A DNA stretch of 64,000 bases from the NCBI RefSeq assembly GCF_900111155.1, contig NZ_FOGG01000002.1, positions 156,026 to 220,025 on the forward strand, read 5' to 3'. The translations under genes were made by a program, and so were the position numbers. The notes beneath the pieces are model-generated. The model did no database searches and was not told the origin of the DNA. It saw nothing but the letters and a program-made list of their open reading frames with translations. Origin of the DNA: Pedobacter rhizosphaerae (GTDB taxonomy: Bacteria > Bacteroidota > Bacteroidia > Sphingobacteriales > Sphingobacteriaceae). This document shows positions 53,413 to 63,055 of the stretch, in pieces (position 1 is the first letter of the stretch; every line of letters starts with the position of its first letter).

Positions 53413-55980
53413 TTATTTTAGATAAATAGATTCTATAACAACACTGATGGGCATTTTAACCTGCCCGTAGCCAAAAGTAAATTCAAACTTCTCAGTATTT
53501 TTTAAATTAAAGGTATTTTGTTGTGGCGATTGGTAATAAAGAGGTAAAAAGCCTGGATATGGCCTGGGCAGTAAAAGCTGGCGATCACTCTCCAGCTGGT
53601 TAAACGGAATATCGAGTGTTTGAAATCCTGCCTTCAAGTTTAGCGTTTTAGAGAAAAAGCTACCATCCCTATCAATTAAACCAATCTTAACCTTTGTCTG
53701 GTCAACATCTGATTTAATTTTAACCACCAATGTTTTAAAGTTTCCTATCTCCGTTTCTCTTCCCGACATTTTATCGGCAAAGAAACTTTGAAAACCCATC
53801 AACTGGGTGGCTTTGGGCTCATTAATGGTAAGTTTTAGATTTAACTGAGCTGGATTTTCTTCCGAAACATATGTTACTTTATTGTGCGCCCAATCTGGAT
53901 TATAAATATTGATATTTTCGCCATCAGTCCCGGCATTGAAAATCTCGAGCATCGCATCCTTTCTGGCTACATAAGTCTGATAACTAGCTGATTCAAGTCT
54001 ATCCCAGGCGTAAGGACTTCCTTTTATATTTGCTGGAAAGGTGATGTAACCGCCTCCAGACTGGTGAACAATAATCTGATATTTCAACAAGCCATTTTTA
54101 ACCCATTCGGCCGGAACTTCGGCCAGATAATTATAGGCTTGCATTTTCCGCATCTCAATATTTTTCCAGCGGTTAGCTGCATTCACTTGAACAAAAACAG
54201 AATCATTTGGCCCTAAGCCTGCAATTTCTGCATTGATTTTTAAGGGTACGCCTGCTGTAACGGTTGATAATGCCTGGTGCTTCAGCACAACTTCTGAAAC
54301 AGCTGCTTTAGGGGCAACAAACGCTCCAAGAGTTATATCCTGATAAATGCTTTGTGCATTCAGGTTTGTTTTCAGGTTCTTTCGGCTAAGCAGATAAGTG
54401 CCTGGTGAAACCTGAAACTGACCTTTGTCTGCGCTACTGACCAAGGTATTCCCCTGGTTTAAGCCCTTCACGCTAAAATCTAAGCCCAAATCTGGCAAAT
54501 GTATAGCTATGGGCAGGTTAGCCCAATAAATGGCTGTTACCGCCTTTTGTGGTGATGCTTTTTCAAAAGGATCTTGCGTCTGAATAGCATCAGGCATTAC
54601 CTCTAACCGCCAAATGCCCGCAGCAACCTGATCTATAAAATATGCGCCCTTTCCTTCATACTGAATAATTGGAGAGCTTCCAACACCGGCAATATGCTTT
54701 AATTTTTTAATGTTTAATACCTTTGAGGAGGTAGAACTGGTATAATAAAAGTGCTCATTGCTGTTCATCTCGCTTAGCTCATGATGGTAGTCTATCTTAA
54801 ACGGACCAAAGGTTTTATCACCACCCAAACTGTCTAATCGATTGTGCAAATGGAAAACCTTTGAGGCGATTAACAGACTAATGGCTTTTGCAGGTGTATA
54901 AGCCAAATTAAGGTAATGCGTTTGGTATTCTGTATTGGCGTAAGCGGTAGCCATGGGGTCGTAGGCAAACTGGGTTGCCCATTGAAATCCGGCAGTCCTA
55001 AAACTTCTGGCCATTGCCGGATACATTACCGGTGCCATTACATCTCCGGCATCAAATTCATACACTACCTTTGCGCGCTTATTGAATGCAGGAATCGTAT
55101 CAAACGGAATTTTATACTTCGCTACATTTGGCAAATAATTACCCTTTAAAGTATGTCCTGCCACTAGCCCTGTTGGGTACCACTGAAAACTATGTCCGCT
55201 TACCCCGGCCTTTACGATAGCATCGGCATACCATGGCGATTCACTGATATTGTAAAAGATGGGCTTGGTCCAGCCCGTACTTTTTATGGCGGCCACCATG
55301 CGGTTAACATAGGAAGTAACCTGTTCTTTAGGGCCACTGTGCTGTGGCTCGTTATTCATTTCGGTAGCTAAAATACTTGCATCTTGCTGATAGGTTAAAC
55401 CAGTGTAAGGGTTTTTATGCTTAAAAAATTGTTTTAGGTAATTCTCCTGTGCTTTAAAGGCTTCCTCAGTTACCAGGGCCTTTTGTTTGCCATATTTATT
55501 GGAAAAGCTTCCGGTTAGGCTATCTTTTTCGGGATAACCATTTCCCCAAAAGGCGATTGGGGTTACAAGCGTTTTTATCTTGCGTTTCTTAAGTTCAGCA
55601 ATCAGAAAATCGAAAAGGCGCAGGTGCTCGTTATTGATTAAATTTCCCTCGGCATCAGATATTTCCTGGTCCCAAACATGAACCCGAAAGGCATCTAAAC
55701 CCAGCCGAGAAAAGTGATAAACATCATCCTGAATGGCCTGCTCTGGCGTTTGCCCCGTTCTGATAATGGCCCGATAGCCATAAGCAAAGGGAGCAGTATA
55801 ATTGGTACCGAAAAATGCAGCTTCTTTATTGTCCTTTTCCCAGCGAATTACACCCTTCGCATCCACATAAATTCCCTGTTCATTTTGTGCTGAGGAACAC
55901 ACAGCATATAGCATCAGAACAGTGAACGCATAGTATCTTAACAGGTGTATTGGCTTTAAAGGCCTGAAGTAGAATTTCAT
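53413..55980 (-). CDS. Clan GH-A glycoside hydrolase, probable beta-galactosidase
   Basis: 855 residues with an export signal (to about residue 32). The N-terminal TIM barrel (about 35-400) has FFGTNYTAPFAYGY, FRVHVWD, ATEMNNEP with the acid/base Glu211 and VVYEFDAGDV with the probable nucleophile Glu308. The C-terminal 400 residues are beta-sandwich modules. The layout fits clan GH-A (GH5-like); GH147, a galactan-locus beta-galactosidase family, is a guess. It lies between GH53 and GH2 genes, so it most likely trims galacto-oligosaccharides. Confidence 0.8.
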   Translation of the reverse strand: MKFYFRPLKPIHLLRYYAFTVLMLYAVCSSAQNEQGIYVDAKGVIRWEKDNKEAAFFGTNYTAPFAYGYRAIIRTGQTPEQAIQDDVYHFSRLGLDAFRVHVWDQEISDAEGNLINNEHLRLFDFLIAELKKRKIKTLVTPIAFWGNGYPEKDSLTGSFSNKYGKQKALVTEEAFKAQENYLKQFFKHKNPYTGLTYQQDASILATEMNNEPQHSGPKEQVTSYVNRMVAAIKSTGWTKPIFYNISESPWYADAIVKAGVSGHSFQWYPTGLVAGHTLKGNYLPNVAKYKIPFDTIPAFNKRAKVVYEFDAGDVMAPVMYPAMARSFRTAGFQWATQFAYDPMATAYANTEYQTHYLNLAYTPAKAISLLIASKVFHLHNRLDSLGGDKTFGPFKIDYHHELSEMNSNEHFYYTSSTSSKVLNIKKLKHIAGVGSSPIIQYEGKGAYFIDQVAAGIWRLEVMPDAIQTQDPFEKASPQKAVTAIYWANLPIAIHLPDLGLDFSVKGLNQGNTLVSSADKGQFQVSPGTYLLSRKNLKTNLNAQSIYQDITLGAFVAPKAAVSEVVLKHQALSTVTAGVPLKINAEIAGLGPNDSVFVQVNAANRWKNIEMRKMQAYNYLAEVPAEWVKNGLLKYQIIVHQSGGGYITFPANIKGSPYAWDRLESASYQTYVARKDAMLEIFNAGTDGENINIYNPDWAHNKVTYVSEENPAQLNLKLTINEPKATQLMGFQSFFADKMSGRETEIGNFKTLVVKIKSDVDQTKVKIGLIDRDGSFFSKTLNLKAGFQTLDIPFNQLESDRQLLLPRPYPGFLPLYYQSPQQNTFNLKNTEKFEFTFGYGQVKMPISVVIESIYLK

Positions 55981-56011
55981 AAAGGCAAGTTGGTAAAATA
56001 CATTTAATTTT

Positions 56012-56053
56012 AAAGCCCTGATGAACAGATTTCAGTAGATCAGGGCTTTTTTT
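56012..56053. terminator. Hairpin inside the galactan operon, T run on the antisense side
   Basis: AAAGCCCTGAT (56012-56022) and ATCAGGGCTTT (56039-56049) form a perfect 11-bp stem. Seven T residues follow only in the forward direction; reverse-strand transcripts get a three-T tail. Confidence 0.6.
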
Positions 56054-56065
56054 ATGGCATCAGTT

Positions 56066-57124
56066 TTAAGGTAGAAAACCATCCATGGCAACCGTTGGCT
56101 TACCAGAATCGTCAAAAGCACCCAGTTTATAACCACTCCAGCTGTTGTAAGATTGTGGCTCCCAATAGAAAACGCCCAATCCCTTATTATTCGGCAATGA
56201 TTTATTCTTGGCAATCAGATCTTTAATGAAGGCTTTACAGGCCACAGCCTCCGAAACCGGCATTCCTAATTCGCAAATCATCACTTCTGATCCATAACGT
56301 GTAACCATATCGGTCATATTTGCCAGGCATTGTGTATTCTTTGCCGACCAATCTGTTGCCGAGGGGTACATAGACATGCCCACTACGTCCCATTTTGCGC
56401 CATTATTCTTCAGTCCATCGAATATCCACCTAAACAAACTGTTATCATACCCGTTAGAGATATGTACCACTACTTTTGTTGCCGGATTTACCGCCTTTAC
56501 TCCGTTGTAGCCGGAAAGTACCAAATCTGCAAAGTTCTTCATATTTACTGATGCCTTACCCTCATTCCACAGCATCCCGTTATTGGTTTCATTACCCACC
56601 TGTACCCACTCCGGAATAATTTTGTTCGTTTTTAAAACGTTTAGTACCTCTACCGTATGATTATAAACAGCGGTTTTTAAGGTGGCAAAATCATGATTTA
56701 CCCACGCGGCAGGCTTATTTTGTTGCCCCGGATCTGCCCAGGAATCGCTATAATGAAAATCGATCAGCAACCGCATATTCATTGCCTTTGCCCTTTTTGC
56801 TTTGGCCAGAACATCTGCTGTATTGCAGTAGCCCGAAGCCGGATTTACCCAAACCCTGAGGCGAATGGTATTGATGCCCTTATCTTTTAATATTTTGAGT
56901 AAGTCCTGCTGTTCGCCAGCAGCATTATAAAACTTCTTTCCGTTGGCCTCCATTTCTGTTAACCAACTTACATCGGCACCCAGTGCATAGGTTCCTACCG
57001 GATCTGGTAAGGGGTAAATTTGTGTTTCGCCTTTTACTGATTTTTTGCAACCACTGCCCGTTAAAATGAGTAATAAAATCAGGCTTAGCCATTTCATGCT
57101 TTTCAATTCTATTTTTGTTAACAT
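56066..57124 (-). CDS. GH53 arabinogalactan endo-beta-1,4-galactanase, lipoprotein
   Basis: 352 residues from the ATG at 57124, which is 7 bp past the upstream stop; a second ATG at 57097 also fits. A lipoprotein signal ends at LTGSGC (Cys26). The GH53 fold opens with YALGADVSWLTEMEANGKKF and contains IRLRVWVNP and LLIDFHYSDSWADPG. The acid/base Glu179 is in WVQVGNETNNGML, and the nucleophile Glu285 is in VMICELGMP. It cuts internal beta-1,4-galactosidic bonds of pectic galactan at the cell surface. Confidence 0.95.
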   Translation of the reverse strand: MLTKIELKSMKWLSLILLLILTGSGCKKSVKGETQIYPLPDPVGTYALGADVSWLTEMEANGKKFYNAAGEQQDLLKILKDKGINTIRLRVWVNPASGYCNTADVLAKAKRAKAMNMRLLIDFHYSDSWADPGQQNKPAAWVNHDFATLKTAVYNHTVEVLNVLKTNKIIPEWVQVGNETNNGMLWNEGKASVNMKNFADLVLSGYNGVKAVNPATKVVVHISNGYDNSLFRWIFDGLKNNGAKWDVVGMSMYPSATDWSAKNTQCLANMTDMVTRYGSEVMICELGMPVSEAVACKAFIKDLIAKNKSLPNNKGLGVFYWEPQSYNSWSGYKLGAFDDSGKPTVAMDGFLP

Positions 57125-57131
57125 TGCTACC

Positions 57132-58247
57132 TTATTTAATTGAATATGTATAGTTTCCATCACCTGCACTCAGATCTAAAGTAACGGTGAAAACGCCTGT
57201 TTTAGTAACGGGGATATTAATACCGCCCCAGGTAGGTGCTCCTGCAAAAACCAGCGCACCACTTCCATCTACCTTATAACTGATATCGTAACCACCATTT
57301 GCAGTAAACACAAATGTTTTTCCTGCTGTTAATGCTACATTAGCGGCTACCCATTTCATGGTAGTGGCATTGTAAATCAGTGGTGTAGCTGAGGTACTCC
57401 AACCATTATCATCACCAGAAATAAAGAACTTAACTGGAGTATACGTTATCGTCAGCGCATCTACATCGGCATTTACCTTCATGTAGGCAGGTGCTGGTGT
57501 AAGGTATAAATTACCTCCGGTAAGGCTCATGGTTGTTGATGTTCCGCCCCAGCCATAAACTTTAGATACATCTTTGGATGATACCAGCTGAAAGGCATCA
57601 CCTCCGTACCCATCGGCATTTGGCAGGTTTAAATAACCTTCATACTTGCCATTAAATTTGGCAGAGGTTAACACAAAACCATTGGATCTGGCTGCAGGAG
57701 TTTTCCACGAATTACCACCCTTAACTATAAGCGCTGGGTATTCTATGGTTGCCTTGTAAGGGTTTACCGTCATGCTGAGGCTCGAATAGATGGGTTTAAT
57801 GGATGAACCTGCACCTGTATTTTGCGTTACTTCTGCCTTTAACCTGATGGCCAGGGTGCTGGCCACACCGGTTGGCAACATGAGCTGATTGGCTAAAAGA
57901 GAATTAAAGTCTGCACCTAAATAGGTTTTTGTCAAGGTACCTGCCGGAAGTTTTACCACAACGGCATTTGCCCAGGCGTTTGCACCCGTAGTATCAGCGG
58001 GCAAATCAAACTCCAGTGAATAGGTAGGCACTACCTGAACGCCGAATTTTGCAGCATTAAAACTAAAAGTAACCACATTGGCAGCATCTGTAGCAGCTGT
58101 TAAAACTACGTTTGCAGCAGAACTTTTAAAGGCCAGTGAACCTGCACTTGGTGGGGCAACTATATTCTTGCTTGCCTCTTTCTTGCAGCCTAGAAACAAG
58201 GCAACAAACAGAAAGGCATGTATGATTGGAAAGGATATTTTTTTCAT
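57132..58247 (-). CDS. SusE/SusF-like surface glycan-binding lipoprotein
   Basis: 371 residues. Lipobox FLGC (Cys21). The SusE-domain N-terminal part (TAATDAANVVTFSFNAAKFG) is followed by Ig-like strands and two repeated starch-binding-like modules (NGKYEGYLNLP; KFFISGDDNGWSTSATPL). It is expected to bind galactan at the surface and feed the SusCD complex. It sits between susD and GH53, as in the Bacteroides galactan locus. Confidence 0.88.
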   Translation of the reverse strand: MKKISFPIIHAFLFVALFLGCKKEASKNIVAPPSAGSLAFKSSAANVVLTAATDAANVVTFSFNAAKFGVQVVPTYSLEFDLPADTTGANAWANAVVVKLPAGTLTKTYLGADFNSLLANQLMLPTGVASTLAIRLKAEVTQNTGAGSSIKPIYSSLSMTVNPYKATIEYPALIVKGGNSWKTPAARSNGFVLTSAKFNGKYEGYLNLPNADGYGGDAFQLVSSKDVSKVYGWGGTSTTMSLTGGNLYLTPAPAYMKVNADVDALTITYTPVKFFISGDDNGWSTSATPLIYNATTMKWVAANVALTAGKTFVFTANGGYDISYKVDGSGALVFAGAPTWGGINIPVTKTGVFTVTLDLSAGDGNYTYSIK

Positions 58248-58258
58248 TTTGTTAAGGA

Positions 58259-59866
58259 TTAATAGCCTGTATTCTGACGAAGATTAGGGTTAGCCGAAAG
58301 ATCGGTTGGTGGCAATGGAAAAAGATTGTATTTGGTATTTACTGACGTACCTGCCCTAACACCACCTTTCCAGGCCCATAAATAGGCTGCTGTGGTAAAC
58401 TTACCAAAGCGGATTAAATCTGTTCTGCGGGTAGCTTCATACCAAAGTTCACGCCCGCGTTCATCTAAAATAAAATCTATTGTTAAGGCACTCGAAGTAA
58501 TATTCCCAGCCAAACTACCATTGTATGCCCTTGTACGCAGTTTATTGATGTAATCTAATGCAGTTATTAAATTGCCTCCAGAACCCCCACGTAAAACCGC
58601 CTCAGCATAGGTGAGATAGGTCTCTCCCAAGCGAAAAAGTGGAAAATCGATATCAGAAAAGTCTTTGGCTACATCCTGGTGAGGTGCCGGGCCACCAGAT
58701 CTGGTTTTGTTCCTGAACTTTGTACTGGAATAGCCATCATTGGATACATAAAGATCATTTACTTCCAGGTTCTGTCCTGTCATGTAAAACTGTGCCCTGG
58801 TATCTGTTAAACCAGTTTTATCGGTAAAAAGATTGACAAACTGCTGGGTAATCCTCAGTCCGCCCCAATCGCCGTTAGAGCCCGAAACGTCTGCCGGAAC
58901 ATGTGCCGGACCGTGCATCAGGTAGGTTGTACCACCAAAATTTTGAGTGCTGGTACCATCGTAGTTAATGGTAAAGATATTTTCATCGGTATTTAAATGA
59001 TTATCGGCTATGGTGAGCTCACGGTAATTGCTATGGAGCGTATACCCTGCAGTGATAATCCTGTTGCAATAGGTGATGGCATCGGTATACCTGGCCGTTC
59101 CAGTATATACTTCAGCGTTTAAATAAATTCGGGAAAGTAAAGCCCATGATGCTGCACGGTCTGCACGGCCATATTCATTTGCTTTTGGTGCTGCTAAATC
59201 ATTTTCTATGGCTTTAAGTTCTGATTCAACATAAGCGAACAAATCTTTACGGGCAATCTGTTTAGGCAAATCTTTTCCCCCAATCTCGGTAGTTTCGGTT
59301 ACCATTGGCGGATTACCATAAATATCCATTAGCACCGCGTATTGGTAAGCCCTGATGAAACGCGCTTCGGCCCTAAATCTGCGTACCTGATCGGCATCAG
59401 CACCCACAATCCCTCTTTTGCTTAGGTTATCGTCTGATGACTGATTAATAAAATCGTTGCAAAGCGTGATCTGGAAAAATGAACGATAGTATAAGCCGTT
59501 GATGATGGAGTTGATGGACGACCAACTTAATTCGTGCAATCCCTGGATACCCGCATCATTCTGCCATGACCATACCGCCTCATCGGTAGTCAGTTCTTGT
59601 AAATTCCAGTATAAGCGCAAAAAATCTGAGTTTCCCTCATCTTTAATTATCTCTGCCGGAATATCGCCCTGCCCAACAGAGGCATTTCCTGTTAACGCAA
59701 AGGCACCGTAAACCTTTGCTAAAGCTTGTTTGTACCCTGCGGCCGAGGTATAAACCTTATCGGCTGTAAGATCGTTAGTGGGTACAAGATCCAACTTGTT
59801 GCACGATGAAGTAATGATCGCTACTGTACAAGTCAGCATAAATAGTTGTAAGACACGTAGTTTCAT
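58259..59866 (-). CDS. SusD/RagB-family lipoprotein of the galactan locus
   Basis: ATG at 59866 (MKLRVLQLF) gives 535 residues with lipobox Cys22 (TSSC). The SusD helical core has RFRAEARFIRAYQYAVLMDIYGNPPMV. The C terminus has LFRLGETYLTYAEAVLRGG, ERGRELWYEATRRTDLIRFGKF and NLFPLPPTDLSANPNL. It captures oligosaccharides for the receptor. It lies 11 bp upstream of the SusE-like gene. Confidence 0.95.
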   Translation of the reverse strand: MKLRVLQLFMLTCTVAIITSSCNKLDLVPTNDLTADKVYTSAAGYKQALAKVYGAFALTGNASVGQGDIPAEIIKDEGNSDFLRLYWNLQELTTDEAVWSWQNDAGIQGLHELSWSSINSIINGLYYRSFFQITLCNDFINQSSDDNLSKRGIVGADADQVRRFRAEARFIRAYQYAVLMDIYGNPPMVTETTEIGGKDLPKQIARKDLFAYVESELKAIENDLAAPKANEYGRADRAASWALLSRIYLNAEVYTGTARYTDAITYCNRIITAGYTLHSNYRELTIADNHLNTDENIFTINYDGTSTQNFGGTTYLMHGPAHVPADVSGSNGDWGGLRITQQFVNLFTDKTGLTDTRAQFYMTGQNLEVNDLYVSNDGYSSTKFRNKTRSGGPAPHQDVAKDFSDIDFPLFRLGETYLTYAEAVLRGGSGGNLITALDYINKLRTRAYNGSLAGNITSSALTIDFILDERGRELWYEATRRTDLIRFGKFTTAAYLWAWKGGVRAGTSVNTKYNLFPLPPTDLSANPNLRQNTGY

Positions 59867-59894
59867 ATATTTTTTGTTAAAGCAATCCATAATC

Positions 59895-62879
59895 TTAGAA
59901 ATTAACATTTAGGCCCAAAGAGAAAATACGGGGTCTTGGATAGATGTTATTATCCACACCTGAAGATACTTCCGGATCTAATCCCTGGTAATTGGTAATC
60001 ACAAATACGTTCTGTACACTCGCAGTCAGCTGTAAATTTGCCCTGGTTTTTAAGATCTTTCCGAAAGCATATCCCAGATTAACATTATCCATTCTCAGGA
60101 AAGAGGCATTCTGCACATAATAATCGCTAAGCAGTTGCTGCGCTTTAAAATTTGTAGTGAGGTAGTTTGGCGAAGCATTTAAAATGACTGCCGTACCCAG
60201 GATCTGGTTTAAATTACCGCTCTGGCTGTAGTTATTGTTATAAACATAGTTACCCAGATTGGCTCTTAGCGTAAAAGATAAATTCCATTTTTTGTAGCTC
60301 AAATTATTGCTAAAACCCAGGAAGAGCTTGGGGTCTGCCTGCTTTCCTTTTTTGAAATCACTTTCATTAATTATCCCGTCGCCATTTTGGTCTACATAAA
60401 CACCTTCTATTGGATTGCCGTTACCATCATATGTTTGTTCGAATAAGTTGAAAGTGCTTTTCGGCCCGCCAACGGCATTAATGAATGCATTCTGACCGCC
60501 TACTCCACCTGCAATGGTTCCACTTGGGAAACCAGCATAATTTGGATCATTCGGTACCACGGTTAAATTGGTAATGGTATTTTTGTTGTAAGTAGCATTG
60601 AAACTGAAATCCCAGTTAAAATCCTTTTGCTTTACCGGGTTAAAGCCTAAAGTAAGCTCAACACCCTTATTTTCCATATCGCCTACGTTGATAATGGCAT
60701 TGGCTGCAAAATTTGTTCCCGCCGGCTGAGGAATCAGGTTTAATAAATCGCTGGTCTTCTTTTGATAAAAATCTACACTACCGGTAATGCGGTTATCTAA
60801 TAAACCGAAATCTAAACCAATATTTGTAGTAGCAGTTTCTTCCCATTTAATATTAGAAATGTAAGCACTTGGCCGATACATCTGATAGAAAGTATTGCCA
60901 AACTGATAAGAGGCGTTTAATGAACTCAGACCGTAGGTAGACATATAACTGTAATTACCAATACCGTCCTGCTGTCCGGTTATACCATAACTGGCACGTA
61001 ATTTTAATGCCGAAATGGTTTTATTTTCCTTTAGGAAAGATTCATTTTTAACAGTCCAGGCTAAGGCTACCGATGGGAAAACCCCATACTTAAAGGCTGG
61101 TCCAAAGCGAGAGGAACCATCGCGACGGATTGTACCTGTTAACAAAAACCGATCATCATAGGTATAATTTAATCTTCCGAAATAAGAAATCAATCTGTAT
61201 TGGGGCTTATTAAAGGCAAAAGCGGGATCAGAATTGGCCAGTTTATTTCCGTAAGCATCAAAAACAGGATAGTAATATTGGGTAGTTAAATAATCGTTGT
61301 AGGAGTAACCAGCTGTTGCATCTACCCTACTTTTAATTGATTTAAATTCTTTAACATAGTTGAGGTAAAAATCAAGAACTGTATTCCGTCTGTTTTGCTT
61401 GTATTGATTGTTTACACCATTGCTTAAAATAGATTCTGCGGCATTTGGATCTACATAAACCGTTCCCTTACCTGTTGCTACATCGTAAGCAGCATTTAAG
61501 TTGGCGTGCAACTCGGGCAGGAAATGGAATTTATAATCCAGCTGAACGTTACCGATACTACGCATAGGCTTGGCCCTGTCTTCTCGTTGCTCCAGTAAAC
61601 CTACCGGATTACGGCCTACCAGGTTAACCAATCCTGTTGGTGTACTTGCATCTAACCATTCCCAATATCCATTATAATCTGACCTGTTGGTATAAGTGGC
61701 TTGTGTTGGATCGAAGCTAACTGCCCCACCAATGGCAGAGGTATTGGCAAAACGTGTTTTCTGTATACTTCCCTTTAGGTTAACATCCAGTTTGAGATGG
61801 TTATCGAAAAATCGGGGATTAAACACTACCGCAGCAGATGTTTTCTCCAGCTGATCGGTTCTTAATACGCCTGTTTGGTTTTGGTAACCGATAGATAAAC
61901 GGTAAGGGAGTTTTTTCACTCCGCCACTAATGCTGATATTGTTATCTGTAGAAAAGCCATCCTGATAAATCAGATCCTGCCAATTGGTATTAAAGCTACC
62001 CAACTGTGCCTTTTGTGCAACCGTTCCCTTGGCGTTTACAATGGAACGGATTTCATCGGCACTTAACACATCAAGTTGTTTGGTTAGTTTAGAAACCGAG
62101 TTAACCGAGTTGAAACTTATTTTCAGGGCATCGCCCAAACCTTTTTTTGTGGTGATGATAATTACGCCATTCGCAGCTCTGGCACCATAAATTGCGGCTG
62201 CCGAAGCATCTTTTAATACGGTGAAACTTTCAATATCATTTGGATTGATAAAGCTTAAGGGATTAGCTGCTCCAGAAACACCCCCATTTTCTAATGGTAC
62301 ACCATCAATAACAAACAAAGGATCGTTACTTGCATTTAATGAAGAACCACCACGAATACGAATGGTACTTCCGCTTCCGGGTTGCCCGCTATTGGAAGTA
62401 ATGGCTACACCCGAAACCTTGCCCGATAACATTTGCTCTGGCGTGCTGATGCTTCCCTTCTGGAAGTCCTTAACACTCACCACTGCTACCGAACCTGTTA
62501 AGTCTTGTTTTCTGGTGGTACCGTAACCCACAACTACCACATCGTTTAAAGTAGATGCGTCTTCATTTAAGGTAACATTCAGTGTGGTGCTTACAGACAC
62601 CGGGATTTCCTGCGTTTTATAACCTACTGAGGTAAATTCTAAAATTCCTGCCCTGGCCGGAACCTTAATCGTAAATTTTCCTGATCCATCTGTAGAGGTT
62701 GCAATAGTAGTTCCCTTTAACCTCACGCTTACTCCCGGCAGACCCAAATTGTCGGGCGCAGTTTTCACTACTCCCGTAATGGTAGCCTGCTGTGCAAAAA
62801 GATATCCGGTGCTAAAGATCAACAGTAAAAGCATTACCGTACGCTTGTTACTCTTGAGAAAAGATGTAAAAATGTGCAT
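59895..62879 (-). CDS. SusC-family TonB-dependent receptor of the galactan locus
   Basis: 994 residues. Signal peptide to about 30 (YLFAQ), a carboxypeptidase-like beta-sandwich (ITGVVKTAPDNLGLPGVSVRLKG), a plug with VVVVGYGTTRKQDLTGSV and the RIRGGSSLNASNDPLFVIDGVPL motif, then the 22-strand barrel ending FSLGLNVNF. A DxDGxxNESD calcium-like loop appears at about 840. It imports galacto-oligosaccharides with TonB energy. First gene of the operon, facing the sensor gene across 176 bp. Confidence 0.96.
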   Translation of the reverse strand: MHIFTSFLKSNKRTVMLLLLIFSTGYLFAQQATITGVVKTAPDNLGLPGVSVRLKGTTIATSTDGSGKFTIKVPARAGILEFTSVGYKTQEIPVSVSTTLNVTLNEDASTLNDVVVVGYGTTRKQDLTGSVAVVSVKDFQKGSISTPEQMLSGKVSGVAITSNSGQPGSGSTIRIRGGSSLNASNDPLFVIDGVPLENGGVSGAANPLSFINPNDIESFTVLKDASAAAIYGARAANGVIIITTKKGLGDALKISFNSVNSVSKLTKQLDVLSADEIRSIVNAKGTVAQKAQLGSFNTNWQDLIYQDGFSTDNNISISGGVKKLPYRLSIGYQNQTGVLRTDQLEKTSAAVVFNPRFFDNHLKLDVNLKGSIQKTRFANTSAIGGAVSFDPTQATYTNRSDYNGYWEWLDASTPTGLVNLVGRNPVGLLEQREDRAKPMRSIGNVQLDYKFHFLPELHANLNAAYDVATGKGTVYVDPNAAESILSNGVNNQYKQNRRNTVLDFYLNYVKEFKSIKSRVDATAGYSYNDYLTTQYYYPVFDAYGNKLANSDPAFAFNKPQYRLISYFGRLNYTYDDRFLLTGTIRRDGSSRFGPAFKYGVFPSVALAWTVKNESFLKENKTISALKLRASYGITGQQDGIGNYSYMSTYGLSSLNASYQFGNTFYQMYRPSAYISNIKWEETATTNIGLDFGLLDNRITGSVDFYQKKTSDLLNLIPQPAGTNFAANAIINVGDMENKGVELTLGFNPVKQKDFNWDFSFNATYNKNTITNLTVVPNDPNYAGFPSGTIAGGVGGQNAFINAVGGPKSTFNLFEQTYDGNGNPIEGVYVDQNGDGIINESDFKKGKQADPKLFLGFSNNLSYKKWNLSFTLRANLGNYVYNNNYSQSGNLNQILGTAVILNASPNYLTTNFKAQQLLSDYYVQNASFLRMDNVNLGYAFGKILKTRANLQLTASVQNVFVITNYQGLDPEVSSGVDNNIYPRPRIFSLGLNVNF

Positions 62880-63055
62880 ATAATATATGGTTAGAATTAA
62901 CAGTACAAATCAAGTCTATTTCTATATTTTCCACTTGTGCTATCGTTCATTTTTTTAGTGCTATCTGACTTTTATCTTGCTCAAATGCCCGTTAATTGCA
63001 TTTCCACCTCTTTTGTAAAATAAAACGCATAACTTTATACGCCCTTAAAAATTTA

